From assembly GCA_013415865.1 (NCBI GenBank), contig CP058896.1, positions 331,957-395,956 of the forward strand: a stretch of 64,000 nucleotides of DNA, in the 5' to 3' direction. Below are positions 1 to 7,746 of the stretch, piece by piece (position 1 is the first letter of the stretch; each line of letters begins with the position of its first letter). This DNA comes from Methanomassiliicoccales archaeon (GTDB lineage: Archaea > Thermoplasmatota > Thermoplasmata > Methanomassiliicoccales > UBA472). The notes beneath the pieces were generated by a model. It saw only the letters and a list, made by a program, of their open reading frames with translations. It was not told the origin of the DNA and made no database searches. The translations under genes were made by a program, and so were the position numbers.

Positions 1-17
1 CTGATACAAAGTTAAAG

Positions 18-39
18 GGTCGGGCGATGAGGTCCGACC
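18..39 (+). terminator. possible terminator hairpin at the window edge
   Basis: GGTCGG (18-23) pairs with CCGACC (34-39) across a 10-nt loop, and T-rich sequence follows. It could end transcription of a gene lying left of the window. The stem is short and the assignment is tentative. Confidence 0.3.
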
Positions 40-150
40 TCTCTTCTAATTTTTATTTATAAAATTATGTTTATAATATTATTTGCTCAATATCATGCTT
101 GAAAACCAGATGTGTATTTAATTATAGCCAAGTGTCGATCGGAGAATGAC

Positions 151-216
151 ATGAGGCCGTTCATCGCTCCTTATGAAAGAGCTGAGGCCATGGTAAAGAG
201 ATCAAGGGGTTGTTGA
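151..216 (+). CDS. possible 21-residue leader ORF before cheC
   Basis: An ATG at 151 follows a GGAG element seven bases upstream and opens 21 codons ending in TGA at 214-216. This is four bases before the cheC ATG, which has no clear ribosome-binding site of its own. The arrangement would allow translational coupling. AT-rich promoter-like sequence lies at about 50-120. No family is recognisable, and chance remains possible for an ORF this short. Confidence 0.3.
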   Translation: MRPFIAPYERAEAMVKRSRGC

Positions 217-220
217 CGGG

Positions 221-844
221 ATGACCGATGATGATGGGGGATTGGCATTCACCGAGATGCAGCTGGACGCTTTGAAAGAACTTGGGAACATAGGGGCATC
301 TCACGCCTCCGCCGCCCTGACGACGATGATCAAGAGGGACGTCATCATCGATGTCCCAGACTGTTTCGTATGTGCGGTCGAGCGCCTCAAGGATATGTTC
401 CATGATGAGTACGGAAGATACGTGGGGGCGTATTTCGACACTGTCGGCGAGAAGAAAGGGCATGTGCTGATAGTCTTCCCGGAAGATGTGTCGGTCATGC
501 TGACCGGGATGGTCATGGGCGATGGTCCCCAAGGCGGTAGGCCTTTCACCGATGAGGACAGGGAGATGGCGGCCGAGATCGGCAATATCCTGGTATCTGC
601 ATATCTGAGCTCGATATCCGATTTCACAGGAATCATGCTCCTTCCCTCGCCGCCACTGATGAGCGTCGGTCCATTGAGCGAGGTGCTTGCGGAGCCCGTG
701 CGCATCGTGTCGGAGTCCTTCAAGAACGTCGTGGTCGTCAAGACCGTGTTCAAGTATGAAGGCAACACATTCCCTGGATACATCTCCTACATCCCGGACG
801 TGGCGACCCGCTCGGCGCTGATGACCAAGTTCGGGATCGAATAA
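221..844 (+). CDS. cheC: chemotaxis protein CheC
   Basis: CheC proteins dephosphorylate CheY-P and partner with CheD in archaeal and Bacillus-type chemotaxis. The 207-residue protein carries both copies of the family signature: an E-x-x-N element at E20/N23 (context ELGNIGASHA) and a second at E119/N122 (context EIGNILVSA). This suggests both phosphatase half-sites are intact. The length is normal. cheD follows 9 bp downstream, so the two are probably co-transcribed. The ATG at 221 is kept because the match to CheC begins soon after it. No cheA, cheB, cheW or receptor gene is in the window. Confidence 0.93.
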   Translation: MTDDDGGLAFTEMQLDALKELGNIGASHASAALTTMIKRDVIIDVPDCFVCAVERLKDMFHDEYGRYVGAYFDTVGEKKGHVLIVFPEDVSVMLTGMVMGDGPQGGRPFTDEDREMAAEIGNILVSAYLSSISDFTGIMLLPSPPLMSVGPLSEVLAEPVRIVSESFKNVVVVKTVFKYEGNTFPGYISYIPDVATRSALMTKFGIE

Positions 845-853
845 GGTGAGCCC

Positions 854-1441
854 ATGGAGACAGAATTCCCTTCAGGCGCCATGCTGAGCAACAGAAGGGC
901 CGGGCCAGATGACTGCCTTAAGACGGCAGCATTTAGGGACCTCATGCCGAGGAGCGCCGTGGCATACGAGAATAAGCTTGTCGGACTTGGAGAGCATTAT
1001 CTCGTCACCTCTCCGGCCAAATTGATGTGCCTCGGGCTCGGCTCCTGCGTGGGCATAGCGATCTATGACATCCATACTGGTTTCGGCGGCATGGCGCATG
1101 CGATGCTCCCCCGCTTCGAGGAGGGGAGGGACAAAAGGAACGTCTCAAAGTACGCCGACAGCGCGGTCTATGTGATGGTGGACGACCTCCTGGAACTCGG
1201 TTGCTCCCGGTCCAACCTGAGGGCGAAACTTGCAGGAGGGGCGCAGATGTTCTCGTTCCTGGCCTCTGACTCGCTGAACATAGATCAGAGGAATGCGGAA
1301 TCCGCGAAGGAAGCGTTGAGAAATGAAAGGATCCCGGTCATCGGAGAGCACCTGGGGGGCAACAAGGGCAGGACATGCGTCTTTGACCCGTCGAGCGGAC
1401 AGTACACCGTCCAGATGGGATCGGAGATATTGATGATATAA
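854..1441 (+). CDS. cheD: chemoreceptor glutamine deamidase CheD
   Basis: CheD deamidates receptor glutamines and is modulated by CheC. The signature LGLGSCVG places the nucleophile at C65, and H82 lies 17 residues later (GGMAHAMLP), the spacing of C27/H44 in Thermotoga CheD. The position matching the third reported active-site residue (Thr, six before the Cys) is C59 here. The AGGTGA just upstream supports the ATG at 854, giving 195 residues with about 38 extra at the N-terminus. An internal ATG at 944 would give a more typical length. It sits directly after cheC. Confidence 0.93.
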   Translation: METEFPSGAMLSNRRAGPDDCLKTAAFRDLMPRSAVAYENKLVGLGEHYLVTSPAKLMCLGLGSCVGIAIYDIHTGFGGMAHAMLPRFEEGRDKRNVSKYADSAVYVMVDDLLELGCSRSNLRAKLAGGAQMFSFLASDSLNIDQRNAESAKEALRNERIPVIGEHLGGNKGRTCVFDPSSGQYTVQMGSEILMI

Positions 1442-1449
1442 AAGAACGC

Positions 1450-2274
1450 TCATTTTATGTATATCCTTTCTCTGGCCTTTAGCTGAACGAACTTTTTTAA
1501 GGCCGGGCCGACCAAGGACTCCGTGTTTCCCATTATGAAATATCCTCCTCGGTTCAGGACGTTGTAGAAATCCAGGTAGAGGCGCTCCTGCATCTCCTTC
1601 GTAAAGTATATCACGACGTTCCTGCAGAATATCATATCCCAACCTTTCCCCAGGGTCCCCTTGAAAAGGTCAAGGTGCCTGAACTCGACCATCTCGAGCA
1701 CCTCATCGCATAGATGATATTCCTTTCCGTCGAAGGTGAAATATTTTTCAAGATATGGCCTCGGAACATTCAGTACCTGACGGGGAAGATATGAGCCCGT
1801 ACGGGCCTTCTCAAGACATTCATCGTCTATGTCCGTTCCAATTATTGTGAGGTCGGCGCTCCCGATGTCCTCCCCGAAGAGCTCGCGAAGGATGATTGCC
1901 ACTGAGTAAGGCTCCTCTCCGGTAGAGCAGCCTGCACTCCAGATCCTGATCGAGCTGTTGCCCTCGGTGAACCTGTCGTAGATCAGCTTGGGCAGTACCT
2001 CCTCTTCTATGGTCTTGAAGACCGGGGCGTCCCTGAAGAACTGAGTGACATTGATGGTTATGTCCGCCATAAGCTTCCTATGCTCGTCTGGATCGGTCCT
2101 GAGATAAGACCTGTAACCAGCGTAGTCCTTGGTCCCGGTGGCCCTCATCCTTACGGCTATGCGTCTTTGGAGGTAAGGGTCCTTGTACTGGTCACAGTCC
2201 AGGGACATGATGTTGAAAATGTCCTTCTTTAGAGCTAAGAAATCCTTGTCCAGACATCTCTTGTCCATCGGCAT
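1450..2274 (-). CDS. cheR: chemotaxis methyltransferase CheR
   Basis: CheR methylates receptor glutamates using S-adenosylmethionine. The 274-residue protein has the N-terminal helical CheR domain (about residues 10-80, ending TINVTQFFRD) and a Rossmann-type methyltransferase domain. Its SAM motif IWSAGCSTGEEPYS starts near residue 111, and FCRNVVIYF comes later. The length is typical. It is convergent with cheD, with only eight bases between stop codons. A second ATG two codons in (2268) is possible. Confidence 0.95.
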   Translation of the reverse strand: MPMDKRCLDKDFLALKKDIFNIMSLDCDQYKDPYLQRRIAVRMRATGTKDYAGYRSYLRTDPDEHRKLMADITINVTQFFRDAPVFKTIEEEVLPKLIYDRFTEGNSSIRIWSAGCSTGEEPYSVAIILRELFGEDIGSADLTIIGTDIDDECLEKARTGSYLPRQVLNVPRPYLEKYFTFDGKEYHLCDEVLEMVEFRHLDLFKGTLGKGWDMIFCRNVVIYFTKEMQERLYLDFYNVLNRGGYFIMGNTESLVGPALKKFVQLKARERIYIK

Positions 2275-2754
2275 TCCGATCGCCGGGCTCTGAATAATAA
2301 TCCTTCGCTCTGGATATCAAAAAAGGAATTGGTTAATGGATTTCGCAGGGGCTCAACATCTTAGAACATCTTTGCCCAGAACCATAAGCATGCGAAGATG
2401 GGGCGGAATGTCTAAGCACGATGGGAACGTCTCCATCTGTATCATCATCTTCTTCTCCACGAGCTCGACCATCAGCTCAGATTTTATCTGAGAGGACCGA
2501 GGGGTCATTGCACGTCTCCCGCTCTCTATCATCATGATCACTGGTTTGAACGTCGAGAAATGAACATCGAGAAACACGACAATGTCTGGATAGTTGTAAT
2601 GCCTCCATCGAGATAAAAATGAGAATTTACAACGGTCGCTTTGGCCAGATGCTTTTATTTTTCCTCTAATTTGGTAAAATAATTATCAGCACTGATTATT
2701 GTATTGGCTTCTTTAAATAATTCAAAGTCGACTTCTGAAATAAGCTTCCCGAAA

Positions 2755-2772
2755 TGCACACGCTGGTGTGCA
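2755..2772 (+). promoter_or_regulatory. perfect stem-loop in the arlB upstream region
   Basis: TGCACAC (2755-2761) and GTGTGCA (2766-2772) form a perfect 7-bp stem with a GCTG tetraloop, about 85 nt before the archaellin start codon. It could be an RNA structure in the leader or a DNA palindrome bound by a regulator. Confidence 0.45.
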
Positions 2773-2809
2773 ATAAGATGGGAAGATAGGACAGAGGTTG
2801 TAGCAGTGC

Positions 2810-2824
2810 CCACTAGGTTAGTGG
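2810..2824 (+). promoter_or_regulatory. second perfect stem-loop before arlB
   Basis: CCACTA (2810-2815) and TAGTGG (2819-2824) pair perfectly over a three-base loop. This ends 20 nt before the GGAGGA ribosome-binding site of arlB (2845-2850), close enough to influence translation if transcribed. Confidence 0.4.
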
Positions 2825-2855
2825 AACGGCCAGACCTCAAGAGCGGAGGAATATG

Positions 2856-3443
2856 ATGAACTCGAAATGGATAAAAGCAAAGAGCGACAAGCGCGCCGAG
2901 ATGGGCGTCGGGACGATGATCATCTTCATCGCCATGGTACTTGTGGCCGCCGTCGCAGCATCGGTCATTATCAGCACGGCCAACTCGGTCAGGGAACAGG
3001 CAGAATCGACAGGCTCGGATGCTGTCAACAACATCGCGAGCGGATTCAAGGTGCAGGATGTCGTGGGCGAGATCAAGAGCAACAAGATGGTCAACATCAC
3101 GATCTACATGAGACTGTCCGCAGGCTCCCCGAACATCAACATGGACAATGTGATGGTCTCCGTCACCACCTCCGACAACTCCAACTATCTCAGCCTCGAC
3201 CCCAGTGACAGGGACACACCGGTTGCGAACACCACATATGGGTTCACCAAGACCCTTGATGTACAGAAGTACGATGAGTGGGTCCTGGGCCAGGGAGACC
3301 TCGCCAAGATAACCATAACCGGACTGTCCATCGGGTTCAACCAGCAGGTGATAATCAAGATCATCCCGGCCTACGGCCAGATGTCCTTGGTGACGTTCAC
3401 CACCCCCGAGCAGTACTCGTCCCAGTTCATCACCCTGAGCTGA
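2856..3443 (+). CDS. arlB: archaellin (archaellum filament protein)
   Basis: This is the structural filament subunit. The class III signal peptide ends in KRA, followed by EMGVGTMIIFIAMVLVAAVAA, the near-invariant hydrophobic start of mature archaellins. Cleavage by the archaellin peptidase is expected after Ala instead of the usual Gly. GGAGGA at 2845-2850 favours the ATG at 2856 over the one at 2853. The rest is a Thr/Ser/Asn-rich beta domain ending in an archaellin-like TFTTPEQ stretch. It is the only archaellin gene in the window and heads the arl cluster. The archaellin peptidase gene is not here. Confidence 0.95.
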   Translation: MNSKWIKAKSDKRAEMGVGTMIIFIAMVLVAAVAASVIISTANSVREQAESTGSDAVNNIASGFKVQDVVGEIKSNKMVNITIYMRLSAGSPNINMDNVMVSVTTSDNSNYLSLDPSDRDTPVANTTYGFTKTLDVQKYDEWVLGQGDLAKITITGLSIGFNQQVIIKIIPAYGQMSLVTFTTPEQYSSQFITLS

Positions 3444-3511
3444 AGGGGCTGAGTCAAACCCCATTAAACCCTTTCTTATCAACTTTCTTTGATGCTGAAA
3501 GAGTGATTCCG

Positions 3512-4399
3512 ATGGCCAAAATAACCGCATGTCATGTTCCAACGATCCTCCAGTCCCTGGCGATCATGTCATTCAGGAAAAAGAAAAAGGGAGAGCCGAC
3601 CGAATCCCTTGAAGACCTGATGGGCCAGAAGGACAACATCGTCATCCCGGAAGGGGATGGTCTACGGTCAAGCGGAGGTCTGGGGAACGTTCTTGAAAAT
3701 TCGACCGGGACGGACCTGGCGAAGGGACTTGACGGAGATGTTGCTATAGAGCCATCGTCGCTAGGTCCCTCATTGGGCGGCTCCATTGGAGGAGGGATCG
3801 ATGGCCTTGCTGAACTAGAGAACGATGGGCTCCTTGGCAACCTGAGGTCCAATGAAGAGGTCATCAACGGTCTCAGCGCACAGGTGGAGGACATGAAAGG
3901 TCAGATAGAGACCCTCGAGATACGGAGCCAAGGGCTCTCGACCGACATGGCCAATATCAAAGAGGAACTTTCCGGTCTGAACGAGTCTGTCAAGAGCCTG
4001 CTTTGCATATATGAGGCCGTCAGCAATCAATACAATCCCTTCGTTGACCCTTCCAAGAAGGATCCGAACAATGCAGGTCCATCAGGAGAGGCTGTACCAG
4101 GATCAGGTTCCGATAAAAAGGATGACCTTTTGGACCTTAAGACCCCGAATATGCGGGTAGGCAGCAAAGGCCAAGAACCAGACGTCTCCCCAGGACCGCG
4201 CTCGACGGTCACGGAAGCGCCATTGCCGGAGGGTTCCTATAATGCCGACCTCTACTGCCTTAACCAGGTCCACAAATTGATCGATTTCCAATTGGACAAG
4301 ATATATACTCGGAAGCAGAAGGGAGAGCGAGTTCCTGACGCTGAATTCGAGGCGGTCATCAGATGGCTTCATGAGATGAGGCGGATGGAAGTGAAGTGA
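3512..4399 (+). CDS. arlCDE: archaellum cytoplasmic ring/switch protein of the ArlC/D/E family
   Basis: Euryarchaeal ArlC/D/E proteins link the archaellum motor to CheF and the chemotaxis system. The central part (about residues 120-170) is a coiled-coil-like segment followed by a YEAVSNQYNPF-type motif typical of ArlC. The C-terminal about 50 residues (DLYCLNQVHKLIDFQ, then a short R/W-rich helix) match the ArlD/E end, so this looks like a C-D/E fusion. Low-complexity Gly/Ser and Pro/Ser linkers separate the parts. Starts at 3512 or 3566 (MSFRKKKKG) are possible. It lies between arlB and arlF. Confidence 0.85.
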   Translation: MAKITACHVPTILQSLAIMSFRKKKKGEPTESLEDLMGQKDNIVIPEGDGLRSSGGLGNVLENSTGTDLAKGLDGDVAIEPSSLGPSLGGSIGGGIDGLAELENDGLLGNLRSNEEVINGLSAQVEDMKGQIETLEIRSQGLSTDMANIKEELSGLNESVKSLLCIYEAVSNQYNPFVDPSKKDPNNAGPSGEAVPGSGSDKKDDLLDLKTPNMRVGSKGQEPDVSPGPRSTVTEAPLPEGSYNADLYCLNQVHKLIDFQLDKIYTRKQKGERVPDAEFEAVIRWLHEMRRMEVK

Positions 4400-4400
4400 G

Positions 4401-4823
4401 ATGGGCGTTGGTGTCTCGGCGGCCTCTGCAATAATGTTCACGACTTTCATACTCATATTCTCGACCGTATTCGTTGCGGTCGATGACCTCCAGGACACGA
4501 TGATAGAGACCCAGATGGAGCATTACGAGGATGAGCGATATCTTGACCGTCTGTCGATCTCGATCGTCTCGGTGGACGTCATAGGGAGGAGGGTCGATAT
4601 GATCAACGATGGCGGGGTCTGCATCGATGTCCGGGATGTGGATGTGCTTCTGAACGGAGTATACCTCAATGACCTGGAGCTTACGATCGATGTCCAAGGT
4701 GTAATCAATTCGACCATATGGGGGCCAGGTGAGATCGCGACCATCAGTTTCAAGCAGGATATAGACGGGGCAAGGATCAAGGTCTCAGTACTAGGCCAGA
4801 CCCCCGCATATTACGTCCCTTGA
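4401..4823 (+). CDS. arlF: archaellum stator-type protein ArlF
   Basis: The 140-residue protein has one N-terminal hydrophobic helix (about residues 5-28) followed by a beta-rich outer domain, as in ArlF, which with ArlG forms the archaellum stator in the pseudoperiplasm. The outer domain contains repeated 'NDGG..I' and 'WGPGE' patterns typical of the family. The ATG lies one base after the arlCDE stop. ArlF and ArlG diverge quickly, so the F rather than G call rests mainly on gene order and comparison with the next gene. Confidence 0.75.
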   Translation: MGVGVSAASAIMFTTFILIFSTVFVAVDDLQDTMIETQMEHYEDERYLDRLSISIVSVDVIGRRVDMINDGGVCIDVRDVDVLLNGVYLNDLELTIDVQGVINSTIWGPGEIATISFKQDIDGARIKVSVLGQTPAYYVP

Positions 4824-4832
4824 GGTGATAAG

Positions 4833-5270
4833 TTGGCATCTGAGTCCGTGTCCCACCTCATATTCTTCATCGCCGCCATAGTCGTCGCGAGCTCGATGGC
4901 CGCGATCTTCGTGGGCACTGGATACCAGATGGCAGAGAGCATCGGTCAGGAATCGGCCGACATGCAGAAAAGGCTGGAATCGAGGATAACGATAATCAAC
5001 GATCCCGTCATGATGCCATACCGAGATCATGTTCTCACCATATACGTGGAGAATATAGGTGATGGCGTTATCCCCACGTCCTCTCTTACCGTGCTCCTTG
5101 ATGGAACCTACATGGGCAATGTCGTGTTCACCGTGATCGGAGGGGGAGGGATATGGGGACCTTCGACCGTATTGCAGGTGGACATCGAAGAACCTCTCGC
5201 GGAGGGAGATCACTCTGTCAGGATCACGACCTCTGAGGGGGCCTCAGCAGAACTAAGGTTCAGGATCTGA
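4833..5270 (+). CDS. arlG: archaellum stator protein ArlG
   Basis: An N-terminal helix (SHLIFFIAAIVVASSMAAIF, about residues 6-25) precedes a beta-sandwich domain. This is the ArlG pattern, known to bind ArlF and extend toward the S-layer. The TTG start at 4833 is chosen because GAGGTGATAAG immediately precedes it and the hydrophobic helix begins five codons later. The length of 145 residues is normal. It is spaced nine bases from arlF and 22 from arlH. Confidence 0.82.
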   Translation: MASESVSHLIFFIAAIVVASSMAAIFVGTGYQMAESIGQESADMQKRLESRITIINDPVMMPYRDHVLTIYVENIGDGVIPTSSLTVLLDGTYMGNVVFTVIGGGGIWGPSTVLQVDIEEPLAEGDHSVRITTSEGASAELRFRI

Positions 5271-5292
5271 TCGGACATGTGGGGGTGGGGAC

Positions 5293-6009
5293 ATGGCTGG
5301 AATGGAGAACAACGGCAAGGGGAGAGGGGTGTTCCCCATCAACCTCAGGTCCGACGAGCTTCACCTGAAATTGGGAGGGGGCGTGCCAAAAGGCTCCGTT
5401 GTCTTCATCGAGGGCATGGAGGGTTCTGGAAGAAGCGTGATATCACAGAGGCTGGCCTATGGATTCCTCAACAATGGTGCGTCCGTGACGTTCATCTCGA
5501 CAGAGATGACGATAAAGGAGTTCATAGACCAGATGTACTCGCTTGAATACAAGATAGGGCCGTACCTTTTGAAGGAGAAACTGCGTTACGTGCCCGTCTA
5601 TCCCCTTCTGTCGGATAGCAGGCCAAGAGAGGATTTCCTTCAGAAATTGGTCAGCTCAAGCTCGTTGTGGGAGACGGATGTCCTCATAGTTGATTCCTTC
5701 TCCTCGTTGGTCAAGAAAGAGCTTGAGCCCAAGCAGACGGTCGAGCTTTTATCGTTCCTGAAAAAGGTGGTGAAAATGGACAAATCCGTGATACTGACCG
5801 CTGAATCTGGTATACCAGGACTCGAACCTTTGCGCCTGGCCTCTGACATCTACCTCTACCTTAACATGAAGAGCAGCGGGGGCAGCCTGGTCAGGGAGAT
5901 CCATGTGAAAAGGTTCCTGAGGGCGCGAGGGCAGGTTGACGATATCATGAAGTACAGGGTGGAGCCGCGCTCCGGGCTCGTCATAGAGATCACGGATGTC
6001 GCCGGTTGA
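5293..6009 (+). CDS. arlH: archaellum ATPase-like protein ArlH with altered Walker A
   Basis: ArlH is a KaiC-like RecA-fold protein that binds ATP and docks on the ArlI motor ring. The fold is clear: the GGGVPKGSVVFIEG strand-loop (28-41), a Walker A region G41-S48, and a Walker B-like VLIVDSFSS. The P-loop reads GMEGSGRS, with arginine R47 where the nucleotide-binding lysine is expected. The 238-residue length fits the family. It precedes arlI and arlJ, its usual partners. The start at 5293 or the ATG three codons later (5302) are equivalent choices. Confidence 0.92.
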   Translation: MAGMENNGKGRGVFPINLRSDELHLKLGGGVPKGSVVFIEGMEGSGRSVISQRLAYGFLNNGASVTFISTEMTIKEFIDQMYSLEYKIGPYLLKEKLRYVPVYPLLSDSRPREDFLQKLVSSSSLWETDVLIVDSFSSLVKKELEPKQTVELLSFLKKVVKMDKSVILTAESGIPGLEPLRLASDIYLYLNMKSSGGSLVREIHVKRFLRARGQVDDIMKYRVEPRSGLVIEITDVAG

Positions 6010-6064
6010 TATCCAGCAGGAAAAAGATAGGTATTTGGTCCGGATTTGAAGACAATAAGAACCG

Positions 6065-7741
6065 TTGACTGATAGAATGGACGATGAACTGAGGAAGCAG
6101 GCAAGCAAGAACGAATATCTCAGGAAATATCTCGACCACCTGAGCAAGACCACCGCAAGGCTTCCTCGTTACTACGAGACGTTGTCGGTCAAGGACCTTG
6201 CGGACCTGAGGAGGGAGTCGGTAAAGGACCCCAAATCATGCAATTTCATCTACAAGGTCGCCTCAGGCTACATCCACATCAATGCACACAAGAACGCATA
6301 TGTGGCCATTGAGAAGCAGCTCACGGACCTCGAGAAGGACAAGCTACGCCAGATAAAGGAGGCTATCCTTGACAAGGCCTCCAACGAGGAATCGTCGGAG
6401 ACGAGGGAGGACCTGGAGAGGATCCTTGATAAATTATATGACCAGGTGGTCGAGGTCCAGGGCAATGGGAATGGGAACAACATTTTGATGAAAATGCCTG
6501 TCACCAAGTTCCTCCTCGGAGGAGAGAGGATAAAACTTACAAAAACGGAGTATGAGCTCTACAAGACCTTCATCCACAGGGACATCGTAGGTTTCGGGCC
6601 CATCGAGCCCCTGATCGTTGACCAGTACATCGAGGACATACACCTGATAGGCACCTCGAAGATAAGGGTGTCCCACAAGGCGTTCCAATATGCGTTGGAG
6701 ACGAACATCAGGTTCGAAGACGAGATCTCCCTGAACGAGTTCTTCGTCTCGCTCTCTGAGAGGATGGGTAGACCTGTGTCCGCGTCGAAGCCTATCGTCG
6801 ATGGTACGCTCCCGGACGGTAGCCGTATCAACATCATCTACACGAACGAGATATCTGCCAGGGGGAGCTCCTGTACCATCCGTAAGTTCTCATCAGAGCC
6901 CCTGTCCCCGGTTCAATTGATGAAGTTCGGGACGTTCTCGCCTGAGATGGCCGCATATATCTGGCTTTGCCTTGAGAACAAGATCAACATAATGATATGC
7001 GGAGAGACGGCCTCAGGTAAGACATCGACGCTGAACAGCATCCTCACCTTCATCGACCACCGTGGAAAGATATATTCTGTCGAGGACACGCCAGAGGTGA
7101 AACCTTGCCAGAGGTCATGGCAGAGGTGCGTCACCCGTGAGTCAGGTCCTGATGAGGCGCGGGTCACCATGTTCGACCTTCTCAGGGCCGCGCTGAGGTC
7201 CCGACCGGATTACATCATCATCGGCGAGATCAGAGGCGAGGAGGCGAGGGTGGCCTTCCAGTGCATGCAGACCGGCATCCCTGTCATCGCCACGTTCCAC
7301 GCCTCCACCTCTTCGAAGTTCATCCAGAGGATGACAGGCCAGCCGGTGAACATCCCCCTCTCTTTCATCGACAACGTGAACGTCATCATCTTCCAGTCAG
7401 CGGTCAATGTCAATGGACGTTTCCTGAGGCGCGTGACACACGTCGAGGAGATAGTGGGATTCAACCGCGAGGTCGGGGGGATCATGACCAGGGTCGTCTT
7501 CAAATGGGACCCGGCGCGGGACGTGCATTTCTTCCGTGGGATGAACAACTCCCATATCCTGGAGAACAAGGTGGCCGCAGAACACGGTTACGCGGAGAAA
7601 AAGGACATCTACAAGGAGCTGAAAAAAAGGGAGCAGATCTTCAAGAAAATGTTAGAGCTCAACATCACTGGATACCAAGAGGTCGTCAAGATCTTCAATG
7701 ATTATTACGAAAAAGGGCCCGAGTCCCTTCCGTTCAGGTGA
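6065..7741 (+). CDS. arlI: archaellum motor ATPase ArlI
   Basis: ArlI is the hexameric type II/IV secretion-family ATPase that powers filament assembly and rotation. The protein has an N-terminal helical region (1-130), an N-terminal domain (about 140-290) and a RecA domain with Walker A GETASGKTS (313-321), Walker B IIIGEIRGEE (384-393) and a His box at TFHAS (410-414). The length of about 558 residues is typical. The start could be TTG 6065 or ATG 6077 four codons later. It overlaps the start of arlJ. Confidence 0.95.
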   Translation: MTDRMDDELRKQASKNEYLRKYLDHLSKTTARLPRYYETLSVKDLADLRRESVKDPKSCNFIYKVASGYIHINAHKNAYVAIEKQLTDLEKDKLRQIKEAILDKASNEESSETREDLERILDKLYDQVVEVQGNGNGNNILMKMPVTKFLLGGERIKLTKTEYELYKTFIHRDIVGFGPIEPLIVDQYIEDIHLIGTSKIRVSHKAFQYALETNIRFEDEISLNEFFVSLSERMGRPVSASKPIVDGTLPDGSRINIIYTNEISARGSSCTIRKFSSEPLSPVQLMKFGTFSPEMAAYIWLCLENKINIMICGETASGKTSTLNSILTFIDHRGKIYSVEDTPEVKPCQRSWQRCVTRESGPDEARVTMFDLLRAALRSRPDYIIIGEIRGEEARVAFQCMQTGIPVIATFHASTSSKFIQRMTGQPVNIPLSFIDNVNVIIFQSAVNVNGRFLRRVTHVEEIVGFNREVGGIMTRVVFKWDPARDVHFFRGMNNSHILENKVAAEHGYAEKKDIYKELKKREQIFKKMLELNITGYQEVVKIFNDYYEKGPESLPFR

Positions 7742-7746
7742 GCCGG

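Larger units (their letters stand above)
2275..2852. other. 578-bp intergenic region between cheR and arlB
   Basis: No convincing gene is seen. A GTG-started 74-codon minus-strand ORF (2353-2577) has no recognisable family. The region must hold the cheR promoter and the archaellin promoter. A TTTAAATA element at 2712-2719 would put transcription start near 2740 and give an arlB leader of about 115 nt containing two hairpins (see 2755-2772 and 2810-2824). Confidence 0.5.

Noticed and set aside
2353-2577. 74-codon GTG-started minus-strand ORF between cheR and arlB
   Set aside because: No family, no ribosome-binding site and no clear promoter; listed only as part of the intergenic region.
2655-3542. 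295-codon open frame antisense to arlB
   Set aside because: It is the mirror of the archaellin gene, has a Gly/Asp/His-rich composition unlike real proteins here, and no start context.
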